A stretch of DNA of 64,000 nt from Phanerodontia chrysosporium (lineage: Eukaryota; Basidiomycota; Agaricomycetes; Polyporales; Phanerochaetaceae). Shown here piece by piece: positions 53,653 through 64,000 of the stretch (position 1 is the first letter of the stretch; each line of letters opens with the position of its first letter). The stretch lies in contig MJGA01000007.1 in the NCBI GenBank assembly GCA_001910725.1, positions 1,116,001 to 1,180,000 on the forward strand, written 5' to 3'. The position numbers and the translations under genes are program-made. Under the pieces are notes generated by a model that was not told the origin of the DNA, did not search any database, and was given only the letters and a program-made list of their open reading frames with translations.

Positions 53653-54783
53653 TCAGAGCTTGGCGGTAGGCAGCGCGCTGCTCGCGTCCTTCCAGAGTGT
53701 CTTGATTGCACCCCAGTACCTCTCCGGGTCGGTCTTTGCGTGCGAGACATGTGTTGAATTCTCGAAGATCTCAGCACGCACGTCGAAGCCCAGCCGACGC
53801 CCTTCGTCCATGTGTGCCTTGACCTGGGGGAAGCGCGTCATATGGTCCGTCTTGCTTGCGAAGTAGAGACGCGGAACGCCACCCTGGCCAGGGCTCTTCG
53901 GGTCGTGCCCTTCGCGCTTTTCGCCGATACGCCGCGCAAGCGGAACGAGATCGGGCGAGTTGAGCCGTCGGCGCAGGTCGAGCAGCACCGGCGGGCTGCC
54001 GTAGGAGAGAGCGAAGAGACCGTACAAAAATGCAAGGACCGGCATAGCAAGGATGCGCTTAAAGGGGCTGCGCACGGCGTGCGTGAAGACGACGACCATG
54101 CACCGGAGGCCATTGCTGTCTGGTACAGAGTCGAGCACCAACGCGACGGGGTTCAGCCCGCCAAGCCCCGAAGGTGTCTTGGGTCGCTTCGCGAGCAGCT
54201 TGGAGAAGGCAAGAAGTTGCATCCCGCCGCCTAACCGAGGATGAGATGCATCGTAGTGCGTGGTGGGGAGAAGACATACCATTGGACATTGCTTGCAGCA
54301 GAAGACCTCGCCAATGCCTTCCCTCGTCCAGCCTTACCCTGTCGAGAAGGTCCGCTACTGGCTCGAGGATTTTCTCCTGCGCGCCGTATCCGATCAATTC
54401 GGGCTTACGAACTTCTCAAATCCACACTTACTCGACCTGCCTGGGACGTGTATAGCCATGAGCTATCCGCTTTGACGAGCACGACGGTCGACGTTGAATA
54501 GATTGTCTTGAAGCCATCAACATACTTCCGTTCGTGCGAGAGTCGTGCATTGACTGCGGACGTTAATCTGATGTTCCGGCAAAAACAGAGGTGACGTACA
54601 CCATCCAAATACAACTATAACACTATGGCTAGAGTGTCAGCTGCGCAGATAAAGACAGGGCAGCGAGCACACGCACGAAGGAGAGGACGGGTCGGGTCCG
54701 TTGGACGCGACACCAGCGGGCGACACGAAAACGTGAGAGTTGACACGGTTCAACTCAGTGGAATGAGCGGATACGGCCTGCAT
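53653..54783 (-). CDS. TMEM53/DUF829 alpha/beta-hydrolase-like protein
   Basis: Family of nuclear-envelope or ER-associated hydrolase-fold proteins of uncertain function; the fungal indole-diterpene protein PaxU is a member. My model starts MQAVSAHSTELNRVNSH at 54783. Splicing gives SVIVVFGWF, then NARLSHERKYVDGFKTIYS, the N-terminal DUF829 signature. Then EKILEPVADLLDR, LLLQAMSNGGGMQLLAFSK (an SNGG elbow), VALVLDSVPD, VLAFLYGLFALSYG, GVPRLYFASKTDHM, and FENSTHVSHAKTDPERYW with a likely catalytic Asp and His. Stop at 53653. The first exons are inferred from in-frame splice joins and are less certain than the rest. Confidence 0.78.
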
Positions 54784-56008
54784 GTCCGTGGGCACGCATG
54801 CAGAACGTTGGGAGGCGAAGGGGAGAGTGGGTAGCGGACGGGCAGCGTTACGTTAAAAAAACGGCTCGCCTATGAGGGAGGGCCCCGAGCCACACATTTT
54901 TTCCGGCCATGGCAGCGTTCTGCCGTCCGAGACAGGGAAAACGGGCCTGCATTGTGATTGACTGGCGGGGTGTGTGGCAACTAGCTTAGTACGTGAGATA
55001 CTCGGCCACTCGGGGACAGTTGGCAAAAGCAGCCAGCGGCGGGAACACACGATGGCGTCCCATCATGATGCACCTGCCCTACCAACTTTACCAGCCCTGA
55101 ATACCGCCCGGCTGGCCGTACCGTGGCCTCCTGCGCCGTCTGAGGGACAAGGGTCACCGGAACAGGGCTGCCGCTCTTTCACGACATATTGGCAGGACTT
55201 TCGGTGCGACCACGAGACCGCGGGGATGGTGACGAAAAAGATACACGTGTCCGCCTCTGGAATCTGCCTAACGACAGCCTTGAGGTCCAGCTGATCATCC
55301 GAAAAGAATGCACCTCAGTGAGAACACGACATACAAACGAAGGCAAGGCTACAGGGCAACATGACGTAGCAGGTCATCGTGTTCGTATGTCCGAGGCGGA
55401 ACAATTCGTTTGGATGCTGGGTTTTGCCCGTTTAGATGACATAGCGTCCGGCTTGCACTTTCACGTAAGTAGAGAGACGGACCGAAAGATGAAAGCTACG
55501 GTTATCATGCCGCTAGCATCTCCTGAAGCAAACCGGATTTGCATGCGATGGGCGAAGATCGGGCGTAGGAAAGGATCTGTGGGACGAAGGGGTGCACGCC
55601 GGCCGAACAACTGAATTGTCGCGGGTCCGCTTCATGTGGCGGATTCCAGCATGTCGGCAGTGCCAATTTTCGATGGACCACGAGAGCCAAATGGAGGCGA
55701 TTTCATTAGGTCGTGCACATGCCATGCGAACTTGTGTAGATGAATGTGTGCCTGCAGCGCGCGTCTGCGGCGCCGAATGAGCTTAAACCTCAGGGCCGTC
55801 TCAATTCATCCTCGATAAACTACGGCGTCTTGCCTTGTTCTCCCTTATGGCAACGCCTGCTAAGCGGCGTGGAATTCACCCCACGTACGGCTTGAGACTT
55901 CAGGATCGAGCACCTGTGTGCAAGCAATCGCAAGATCATGATAACGGACAGGAATCGTGCAACAAATCGTAGACCAATACCAGGAACGAAACCCACTCCA
56001 GGCGCAGA
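54784..56008. other. gene-poor stretch
   Basis: About 1.2 kb with no recognisable gene, between the TMEM53-like start and the NUP53 3' end. One open frame on the plus strand (55189-55614, 141 codons) has no family resemblance. A short A-run sits at 54855-54860. Confidence 0.4.
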
Positions 56009-57481
56009 TTACCACCCAAAGATCAGGTCGGACACCTGCCCTAGAACGCTCTTGGACGGGCTTGGCTGCACGCCGCCAGGCTGCAGAGACAGCGAACCGA
56101 CTACTGCACCGGCTTGGCCAGGGGGAAACCAGACCCGCTCCCAGGTGCAGGCCTCTTGAAGGCAGCCGCTGACGGCGCAAGCTTGATTGGCGTGCCAACG
56201 CTCGCATTGGAGGTAGACGCCTGCATGGCACTGAGGGCCAATTCAGCGTTGGCTGACGTCGATTGCGAGGCAAAGCCGCGCGTTGGTGAGGCAGAGTCGG
56301 ACATTGTGATCTCCGGAACGGATGCCTCTGGTGGAGAGGCATACGGGCTGCGCATGGATGAGCCTAGTAGAGCTTCCGCCTGAGCTGGGTCCTATCACAT
56401 CAAGTCAGTCTGGGTCCGAGATCGCAAAACATAACAAACACGCACAGCCCACTTGACCCCAACCATCCACGACCCGCCGAGCACCTCGCCGTTCTTCCTT
56501 ACAGCTCGCATTGCTTCGGCGGGGGTGGAATACCCTATCCGGAAGCAGTTTGTGATCTCAAGGTTGGGATCTGCTTCGGTGGCATCGCCGAGCGAGCGGA
56601 AGTACTCCACAGTTGCACTATATCTGTCGGGTGGGTAGCCGAAGACGATAACATAGATCGGCTTCTTTGAGGGTGTCCCAGGTGTCTGGCCCTTGGGAGT
56701 TGTGGGGGTGTGGCTCTGAGCCGGCCGGAAGATGGAAGTACGTGCCGAAGAGTCCAATGAAGTCGTCTATTGAAGTATGTCAATAGTCCGAAAGCTCTTC
56801 GAAGATATATGTGGCGGCTTACTGGAGGCCCCCGCCGAGATGCAAAAGCGTCGTAAAGTTCATCGGGGATGTCGTTCACCGAGCTCAGCGGTGGCGCATC
56901 TTCGTCCGTAAACGTCTGCCTCGAGCGGTGTCTGGCAGAGCGTGCATGGGCGATTGAGACTGGTTTGATTTGCGATTCAACACACCTGGAACTCTCAAAC
57001 ATGGAGTCCATTCCAAAGTCTGCGGCGGAAGTACCATTGAGGGCGTGGTTCATTTTCGCTTTTGTTTGTACGACGGGAATATCATCATAGCGTGGACTTT
57101 GCGAGGTCGCCTGCAGGGAGGTCAGCGCTGGAAGGTAACGCGTGAAATGTGCTGCAACGCACAGCACTTTGGGTAGCACTCTATGTCAGATACAGTTAGA
57201 AGGACACAATGGGCTAGAAAAGACCGACTTACGAGTAGATATCCCGGCTGGTAGTGGCTCCTGGACTGTGTGAGCGTGTCACTCAGTGAGCCGCCGACAC
57301 TGAGGCTGCTCGTGCTTCCGAGTGCGCCAGAGCGCAAGCTGGGGCTGTGACCCGTTTGGTTTGTCATACCCGCCACGGTGAAAGGTTGTGAGTGTGAATG
57401 TGGGAAGGTTGGTCTGTGCTCTTGACCGTGGCCTTGATGAGAACCAGGGCTACTTGCCGGAAATGAGGTACCGGAGAACAT
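56009..57481 (-). CDS. NUP53: nucleoporin NUP53/NUP35 (MPPN RRM-like domain)
   Basis: Scaffold nucleoporin linking the inner ring to the pore membrane. The start MFSGTSFPASSPGSHQG is at 57481, followed by a Ser/Thr/Gly-rich disordered N-terminus. The MPPN RRM-like domain is KPIYVIVFGYPPDRYSATVE through LEITNCFRIGYSTPAEAMRA to VLGGSWMVGVKWA. A disordered segment follows, then the hallmark C-terminus SKSVLGQVSDLIFGW, an amphipathic membrane-binding helix, stop 56009. Reaching that end requires one more base at GGGGG 56121-56125 (plus strand); otherwise the frame stops early after AKPVQ. The match of the restored end to the family is strong evidence for the correction. Confidence 0.88.
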
Positions 57482-57687
57482 TCTCGCGTCGCGATGAGCC
57501 TTGGGAGAGGATGCAGATGGCTTGAGACGTGAAGCAGGTCGTGAATAGCTAGCAGGAATGCTCAACAAGTCTGGCCTTGCTGCCTCGCGCAGACCAACCC
57601 CGTGACCACTGACAAGAGACGCACGCAAGCACGTGAGCGAACCCCAAAGAGGTACTACGTATACTTTCTGAGTCACAGCATTACCAC

Positions 57688-57790
57688 GGCTCAGTGGTCT
57701 AGTAGTATGATTCCTGCTTCGGGTTGTCCAACCCCCGCGACGTCCGTGGGAAACTGCAGGAGGTCCCGGGTTCAATTCCTGGCTGAGCCC
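57688..57790 (+). tRNA. tRNA-Pro (anticodon CGG) with intron
   Basis: The acceptor stem GGCTCAG (57688-57694) pairs with CTGAGCC (57783-57789), with C at 57790 as discriminator. The anticodon stem CCTGC/GCAGG encloses TT-CGG-G, so the anticodon is CGG at 57720-57722. An intron of 31 bases (57724-57754) sits one base 3' of the anticodon, the canonical position. The T arm is CCGGGTTCAATTCCTGG, containing the B box. The A-box region is TGGTCTAGTAGTATG. Confidence 0.93.
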
Positions 57791-57795
57791 TTTTT
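57791..57795 (+). terminator. RNA polymerase III terminator
   Basis: Five T residues immediately follow the tRNA-Pro discriminator base, as expected for Pol III termination. Confidence 0.8.
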
Positions 57796-58052
57796 GTTTC
57801 CTGCCTGCTGTGTATATGCGCTCGACATCGCACCTTCCGAACGTAGTCTTGCTGCAGCTCTGTATCCCAATTTGTTTTTTTTTTCACAACTATCTGATAC
57901 GAAGATTCAGGAAAGTTGTGACGGCGTTGGCTGCAATGGCCCATTGGCTCCGTAGTCGAAGCTGCTGGCGCCCGAGGAGACGCGTGCGCGACGCGCGATG
58001 GCGGACGTTCCTTTCGCTCATTTCTCCTTCATCCTGTATTCTGCACCTCGCG

Positions 58053-58342
58053 ATGCAGTCGTCTTTGCCCACCTCCGCGACACAAGCAAAGGACAAACAC
58101 TATATGCTACTAGGGCACAGTCTAGCTAGACTATCCAGAGCTGTAGGCCAGACTGCTGACCTGTGTGAGCTCATGAAGATCAACCTAGACGCTATGAAAG
58201 TCCTGGCAGCAACGCATGCCGCTCAGTATGTTGTAGCCTCGTAATATCGAAACATACCTGACGTTATGTTATCAGATTCATGACCGTTGCTGCAGAACTT
58301 GTGCCACAGCCAGAAGTGGCTGGCGACGACTCTGAAGAGTAG
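58053..58342 (+). CDS. HSK3: DASH/Dam1 complex subunit, Hsk3-like
   Basis: A 79-residue protein. It starts MQSSLPTSATQAKDKHY at 58053, has one intron (58226-58275), then FMTVAAELVPQPEVAGDDSEE in part, stop 58340-58342. The centre LARLSRAVGQTADLCELMKI and MKVLAATHAAQFM forms a continuous amphipathic helix. Size, helix pattern and the ending around H-A-A-Q-F-M resemble fungal Hsk3, a small subunit of the kinetochore DASH ring. The spliced length is exactly 240 nt, so the model is frame-clean. The family is short and divergent, so the assignment is moderate. It lies 262 bases past the tRNA gene. Confidence 0.58.
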
Positions 58343-58559
58343 TGGTCTGCAGCGGGCACCGCTCCGTCTCCTGGCCCATGCATCTTCCGCACGCCAAAAT
58401 TCAACCCGTACAAAGCTCACATTGCATTCCATTAGCCTTTCGATCTCTTTGTCCCATTCACTTCTCGCCATTCACGTGCTACGCTTTCATCAAGACACTC
58501 GGTTGTACAAGCTATTGTGGCCACTCTTCCTTGTCGGTGGCCCGCGTACGTGATTTCCC

Positions 58560-58566
58560 TATATAA
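58560..58566 (+). promoter_or_regulatory. TATA box of the large acidic gene
   Basis: TATATAA lies 57 bases upstream of the ATG at 58617, in a good position for a core promoter with a short leader. A pyrimidine-rich stretch (CTTCTCTTCTACCACC) just before the ATG fits a fungal transcription start region. Confidence 0.55.
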
Positions 58567-58616
58567 GACTACGCCACCCGTATCTGCCTTTGTCAACAAG
58601 CTTCTCTTCTACCACC

Positions 58617-61600
58617 ATGCCGCTCGCAGGGCTGCTGTCCGCGTATTCGCGGGCAGTCTTTCAAACTCTGCTCGCCGTGTTCTTCGGCGCATACATACCG
58701 AAACGCATATTTCGCACGAAAACGTTACCTGGCGTACCACATCCTAAATATTCTCAACTTCCTTCGTATCCTGGCGAAGACGAACAACAGACGGAAGCGG
58801 ACTCAGCACACAAGCCCACTCCCATACTCCTCATTGAGGCTCCTCCGCCTCCACACATCGCTGGCTGCTTCCCCACAAATATTTCTCGCAATGACCCCTT
58901 CACTCTCTGGCTCTCGTCCTATCTCATCGATGCCCTCAACGATGGGAAGACACCCGTCGAGGTGGTCGACAGTACGCTGCACTCTGCAGCGGTCCTCGGT
59001 GCATACATTTTCATTCTCGCCGCGGCCACATTCTACGCGTCGTACCGGCGGCCAGCGCGTCGTGTGGCTGGTCTGTACATCGCGGAGCTCTATGAATACC
59101 TTACGGGCTTCCCATACGCGCCACTGACACAATGGGACCGCGTCCTGCACAATCCTAGCCCTGACATGAACACCGCTGAGTGCTGGGACGCGTATGGCAT
59201 GGGTTTTTATGACGCAAACCTGTTCAGCGACGTCGAGGCCCTCATCAGCGAAAGTACCTCGTCCGGCATCGCAACTCCCGAAGATGCCCAGCGTTATGCT
59301 GCATGGATCAACTCGGACAAGCTCGACGAGTTCACGGATCGGATGATGCAACTTGGCTTCACCGATATCAGGACCTCCATGGAAGACATCTCACCGCCTG
59401 ACGAACACCCCGACGCGATGCTAGTTGATTTCCGTTTCTGTGCCAGAAGTCCTCGAAGGAGATACTCAGCAAGATCATCATGCGTGTGGTCAAACCGTCT
59501 GACGTCCCCAAGGATCGAACAGACTTCATCTTCTGGGACTTGGGCGAGGGGTGGTTCCGGGCAATCGAGGTCGGCTTTTTCCAGATGGCTATCATTCCTG
59601 TTGACGAACCCGAACTACAGGAATGCCGTGCGGAGGAGAACTTGACGTTCATGACCATCCTCCCGTTCTTCGAGCGTACGGATGCAGACGATTGCAGCAC
59701 CGACGACGCCGCTTCGGACAGCGAGAACCAGATGGTTCTCGTTAGAGCATCCTCTCCAAGGCCGCCACCTCTGGTGCTTGGCACTCCCACGACATCACCC
59801 ACTGGGAGCAGCGCCTCTACTACACTCCCCGACCTCGACGCGTTCGATGACCTTGATTCACCCACATCGCAGTCCCCCAGCTGGCTCGCTACTGCGTTCC
59901 CGAAGGCAGACAAAAACCTTTCGGCCCCGGGCTCGCCTACCGAAGAGTCAGTCGACGAGTCAGTCATGTCTACTTCATTCGTGGTCGTTTCAGATGGACA
60001 AAAGGCACTCGACGTTACCCTGGCATTTCCTAAGTTCGAACCTGAGTCTGACGACGATGTCGAAGCCTGTGCGTCTACTGTCGAAGAGGCTGCCACTCAA
60101 GCACCTTCTCCAGAGGTCGTAGAGCGTCAAGTCGAAAAGAATGAAGACGTTCCCACTGATAAGGACCTCCAAGCTGCACGGCTGCTGGACGACACACCCT
60201 TGAAGGTGGAAACCCCTCGGACGAACTCGCTTCCTGCGCCTGCCTATGAGCCCACGGAAGCACTGGAAATCGACCTCACGGACAGTTTACACGCAGGTGA
60301 TGACTGTGCACCAGTGCTACCGCCCTCGGCCATGGAAGAGTCTTGGACGGAGCACATTTTGGAATCCATGTGCGGCCAGGCACCAGAGACTGATCTCGGC
60401 GCGATGGGCGACGGTGACTTTGTGGATGTGACTGCTGAGCTCGAACCGCCACCCGAAGTCTCCTCCTTGCCAGAAGCGACTGCAAGCGCACGCCTCGAAG
60501 TGCAACAGCCTGCTGACTCTCAGGTTTCTTCACCTGCTGCCTCCGGTTTCCCCGTCACTCAGCCTGTGATCGACATTTTCCGCATCATTGAGGAAACCCA
60601 CGCCACCACTGACGCTGTTCAGGAGGCCACCGCTGCATGGACCGAATCTCAAGCCACAGAGGGAAGCGACGCCGTCGAGAACCAGACCGGCCCCGAGGTC
60701 ACTGCCCCTGCTGTGGAGGATGTCGATTCTATCTTGGATGTTTTCGATGAGGGTAAGCGGTCCACTCTTCCATTGACACTTCCAAGATCTCACATCGATA
60801 TGCTAGACCTGAGCTTCGATAATACGGACGCAGCAGAGCCTGACAACGCGGGCGAGAATGCTTCACCTGTAGAAGACGTGAATCATGGCTCTCTCCTGGG
60901 TGCTGCTGAGGCTACTGTCGACATTCTACCTGATCAGGCAGTCTCTCCCGAAGTCGAGACGTCGCACACTACCGAATCACCCACAGAAGAGGCTCCGCCA
61001 AGCTTCGTCGATATCCCCGTTCTTGACGATCAGGCTGCCTTAGGATCTGACCTCGATGAGTTGCCTCGTGTCACGCAGGAATCCGCCGATCCGCAAGAGC
61101 CCTGAATGCGGAGGCCGCCCAGCCTACTGTCGCCGTCGAGGCTCCGCCCATCGAGACGGAGGATGTCACCAAGACTGAGGGTCACCTCGCGGTCGAGCAG
61201 ATGCCCGTAGTCGAGGAAGAGGACGCGCCCACTCTTGAGGATGCATCGCTCGTCGAGAACGCCTCGGCCATTGAGGATGTACGCGTCGAGGACTGTGTTG
61301 TCGTGGGCTCAACTGTTGTTGAGGACGCTCCTACCGTTGAGGAAGCACCCGCCGCTGAGGACACACCTATTATCGAGGTTACGCCTGCCGTCGAGGACAC
61401 ATCTACCGTTGAGGATACGCCCGCCGTCGAAAACACAACCACCGTTGAGGACACACCCGTCGTTGAGGATACGCCCGCTTCTGAGGACACGCTTGCCGTG
61501 GAGGACATCCCCGCAGAGACGAATGTCGCTGAAGTTGTACCTACTGTGGAGAACGCCGAACCTGAGGCAGTCGCAGAAGATCTGCCCAGTGCGGTCGAAT

Positions 61601-62553
61601 CCGAGGACATCACTCCGGAAGTCGAAATGGCCGATGTCGAACTCGAGGCTGTCGACAACGCGATTTGCCCCGAGCCTGAGGCGACGTTCGCTCATCAGGA
61701 TAATACCGTCGAGGACTCCGATGCACTCCCGCTTGTTGACGACGTCGTTCCAAATGCTCAACCGGCAGCATCAGAGGAGACGATCAAGGATCTCATCGGC
61801 CTTGGCGACTTCGTGGTGGAGTCTGATCCTGCTGCGGAATCACCTGAACAGCTCATTGAGGTTACTGCAACGGAATCCGAGCCTCACTCTCTCGATGCGA
61901 AGGATCACGAGGAGGGGATTAACCAGCCTACAACCGACAGCGATGAGACTTCATCCATGGTCGAAGACATCCAGACTCAGGGACCGTTCCAGAGCCTCCA
62001 GAAGCAGACGAACTCGCCAAGGATGAGGTAGTCGAACAAGTTGACGATATCGACGAGTCCTCTGTGAACGTCGCAGAAAGTAGCTCTCCAGCTCTAGGCG
62101 ACATCGTACCGGCTAACATTCCTCTCCCCGATGACCTGGACGACGATCTCTCTGAACTGGACGAAGTCGCTCCTAGCCCTACCAACCCAGCGGACGTACC
62201 TCTTCCCGATGACGACGACCTCGTGTCGACGCCCATGCCTCCTTCCCGGTCGTCGAGGATTCGGAACTGATGGACTTCGCTCATATCGAGGTACCTACAG
62301 GGCCCGAGGACGTTGCGACAAGCCCTGCTGAGACTGCCGCTGCTGTGGAAGAGCGCGGTAGCACGGATGCAGCGGCCATCAATGAGGCTGAACCCGAACA
62401 CGTCGCAAACGCCCCGGAATTAGCTGTCTTGTCGATGGAGGCTTCGATTGGCACCTTGCTCGACGCCGCCGCGAACTCGGTATGGTCGCTGTCTTCACCC
62501 AGCGAGATCGTCAAGCAGGAAGAAGCCAAAGAGGACGAAATTCACGGCCTTTA
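58617..62553 (+). CDS. very large acidic, membrane-anchored repeat protein (unknown)
   Basis: I do not recognise this family. The start MPLAGLLSAYSRAVFQ at 58617 leads to a hydrophobic N-terminal helix. A second hydrophobic segment (AAVLGAYIFILAAATFYASY) is at about residue 120-140. A folded-looking region with WDRVLHNPSPDMNTAECWDA and VVKPSDVPKDRTDFIFWDLG follows. The rest, from about 59650, is highly acidic and disordered. An 11-unit hexapeptide repeat (A-V-E-D-T-P type) lies at 61315-61512, and the end is KQEEAKEDEIHGL, stop 62551-62553. Taken together it is about 1,300 residues with no intron I can see. The frame slips -1 near 59443, 61100, 61980 and 62240, all beside C/G runs. On every side of each slip the protein is equally acidic and open, supporting one gene. 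Read uncorrected it falls into five open segments. Confidence 0.65.
61315..61512 (+). repeat. 18-bp tandem repeat, 11 units
   Basis: 198 bases made of eleven 18-base units with no indel, each coding for six residues around x-V-E-D-T-P. Divergence between units is mostly at third positions, so the peptide is conserved more than the DNA. The core codons are GAG GAC/T AC(A/G) CC(C/T). Confidence 0.85.
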
Positions 62554-62679
62554 AGCTTGTGACGACATGTCCTCTGTTCTCATTAGTAGTATTACAGTAC
62601 ACCGGCAATGAGTATCGATACACATGCATCTATAGTACACTGTTATTTTATGCCTATGATTGCTGAATTAGATTATGCC

Positions 62680-64000
62680 CTATGACGATGCAGTCTCCTG
62701 CTTCTGCTCCTCCTGCTTCTGCTCGTCGTTCTGCTCCAGGTTCGGATCGCCCTCGTAGCCCTCGACCTTCATGTCGTTCAGGCCGAGGTCCTCGTTCTGC
62801 TCCCATGTGCGCTCGTACTCCTCGATCGTCATGTTGGGATCCGGATCGGGTGCGTACAGGTTCTGCAGATACGAGTTCGCGAGCGGATCGTCGAGGATGA
62901 GAGTGAATGGGTGTTCAGCTGCCTTGACGGCCTTGAGCTTCGCGAGGAACTTCTCGAACGCGCCGTCGTCGGACTTGGCGTCATTGAAGACCTTCGCAGA
63001 CAGCTCCTCGTACACTTGGTCGAGGATACCCTCGAGGGTCGTAAAGCGACCACCAAGCGTACCCGGCTGCAGCACTAGGTCGATTTCAGGGATTTGAAGA
63101 CCGCAGGACTCGGACTAAACTATGAGTTAGCACACTTGTCACTTCTAGAAAAAAGTCGTGATGCCTACCTTAAGGATATCTCGGCTGAGATCCTCCTTAT
63201 CCTCGACCTTCAGAGTGATCTTCTTGCCAAGTGGCGAGATAGCAGCACCCGACTTGACCTCGTTATCGCGGTATCCGCACTTGTCGCAGTTGACGGACAT
63301 GATGAGGATGTCCTTGAAGTACGGGATGTTGACCTTCTTGACGAGAGTGTCCGACTTGTGCCCGCAGCTCGAGCAGACACCCGGGAAGACGTAGATCTCC
63401 TCGTTCTCGCCCTCGAGGCCACCGCCGATCTGCTCGTCGGGCTGCGCCGCATCCGCGTCGGGCTCCGCGTCGGGGTTGACGAGGCCAAGGTCGATGTTCT
63501 GCTGGCGCGTGCGGCGGTACGTGCGCAGGTTCCACTTCGGATCCGCCATCGAGCCGACGAACTCAAGGAACGAGTTGCCCGCGGGGTCGTCGAGCGTGAC
63601 CGTGAACGGCTTCATCGGCGCGTCCCTGTCCGACGCCCGCTGCACGCGCCCGGGCGCGTCCTCGTCCTCGTCATCGTCGTCCGCGAGGATCTCCTTAATG
63701 CCGTCAATGATCGCCTGGATCTTGTTGTACGCGACCTCGTTCTCAACACGCCGTAGCGGCTGATCGGCACTCAGATCCGTGACAATGTCGCGGAGCAGAC
63801 CTTCGACTGTCGTGAGCTGACCGCGGTGTGGAGGGATCGTAAGCTCGAACTCCGGAATCGTGACCGTGCACGTCTCGGATTTGACAAGCTGACGATTGAG
63901 GTCTTCTCGTGCAAGGATACGGACGGTATATACGGTTCCCTCCGCTGCGCAAAGGAGTCAGTAAAAAGTCAGCATGAGTCCCAAACCGAGCCTGTACTCA
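62680..64000 (-). CDS. ZPR1: ZPR1 zinc-finger protein (5' part outside window)
   Basis: Essential eIF/EF1A-associated protein; recent work in yeast treats Zpr1 as an eEF1A folding chaperone. ZPR1 has two ZnF-plus-beta modules. The visible part starts in module 1 (EGTVYTVRILAREDLNRQLV, exon boundary at 63944, then an intron to the window edge). Then SETCTVTIPEFELTIPP, QLTTVEGLLRDIVTDL and DPAGNSFLEFVGSMADPKW. The second zinc finger is CSSCGH...CDKCGY (C-x2-C twice), followed by GAAISPLGKKITLKVED and after an intron LVLQPGTLGGRFTTLEGILD, LILDDPLANSYLQNLYAPD and an acidic/Gln-rich tail ending ETASS, stop 62680. The first zinc finger and start are beyond the window. Confidence 0.94.

Noticed and set aside
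55189..55614. 141-codon open frame on the plus strand.
   Set aside because: No similarity, no clear promoter or splice context, and composition not unlike other spurious frames in the GC-rich sequence.
59368..60096. Long minus-strand open frames opposite the acidic gene (also 61182-61761 and 61928-62401).
   Set aside because: They are Ser/Thr/Gly strings produced by the GAG/GAC/GTC codon bias of the plus-strand gene and have no family resemblance.

Overview
The window is fungal nuclear DNA, most likely from an Agaricomycete (mushroom-forming basidiomycete). The evidence is dense genes on both strands, many introns of about 49-58 nt with GT(G/A)(C/A)GT donors, GC-rich codon use, a DUF6533-type membrane protein, an adenylation-thiolation-reductase (NRPS-like) enzyme, and fungal single-copy genes such as CYC3, TIM44, RPF1, MAK16, NUP53 and ZPR1. 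I recognise no virus, transposon, CRISPR array or prokaryotic operon.

Layout. 0-12 kb: 3' part of an NRPS-like reductase (+), a J-domain co-chaperone (-) divergent from IPI3 (+), then two tandem alpha/beta hydrolase paralogues (-) with the relic of a third between them. 12-21.5 kb: holocytochrome-c synthase (+) converging on TIM44 (-), a long ATP-dependent DNA ligase (-) and an unrecognised membrane protein (-). 22-34 kb: DUF6533 protein (+), MscS channel with EF hand (-), 4-coumarate-CoA-ligase-like enzyme (-), p24 cargo receptor (-) divergent from RPF1 (+), and ETR1 (-). 34-45 kb: MFS transporter, ubiquitin C-terminal hydrolase and a full ABCC transporter (all +), then GTP cyclohydrolase I (-). 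46-57.5 kb: YANK/STK32 kinase (-), guanylate kinase (+), FMP32/MCUR1-like protein (-), MAK16 (+), SUR2 (-), TMEM53/DUF829 hydrolase (-) and NUP53 (-). 57.6-64 kb: intron-containing tRNA-Pro(CGG), a DASH Hsk3-like subunit (+), a very large acidic repeat protein (+) and ZPR1 (-, running off the window).

The genes are mostly housekeeping and do not form one pathway. There is a loose excess of ribosome-biogenesis factors (IPI3, RPF1, MAK16) and mitochondrial proteins (CYC3, TIM44, ETR1, FMP32-like). Several pairs share short divergent promoters.

The strongest unexpected signal is technical but affects every annotation here. About two dozen coding exons change frame by one base, nearly always one base missing at a run of C or G, in clearly essential genes. 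This reads as consensus error, not gene decay. Many coordinates below therefore span more than one raw reading frame. The main biological curiosities are the ~1,300-residue acidic protein with an exact 11 x 18-bp repeat, a hydrolase paralogue lacking the nucleophile serine, a CYC3 with four Cys-Pro motifs, and the DNA ligase with a long C-terminal extension.
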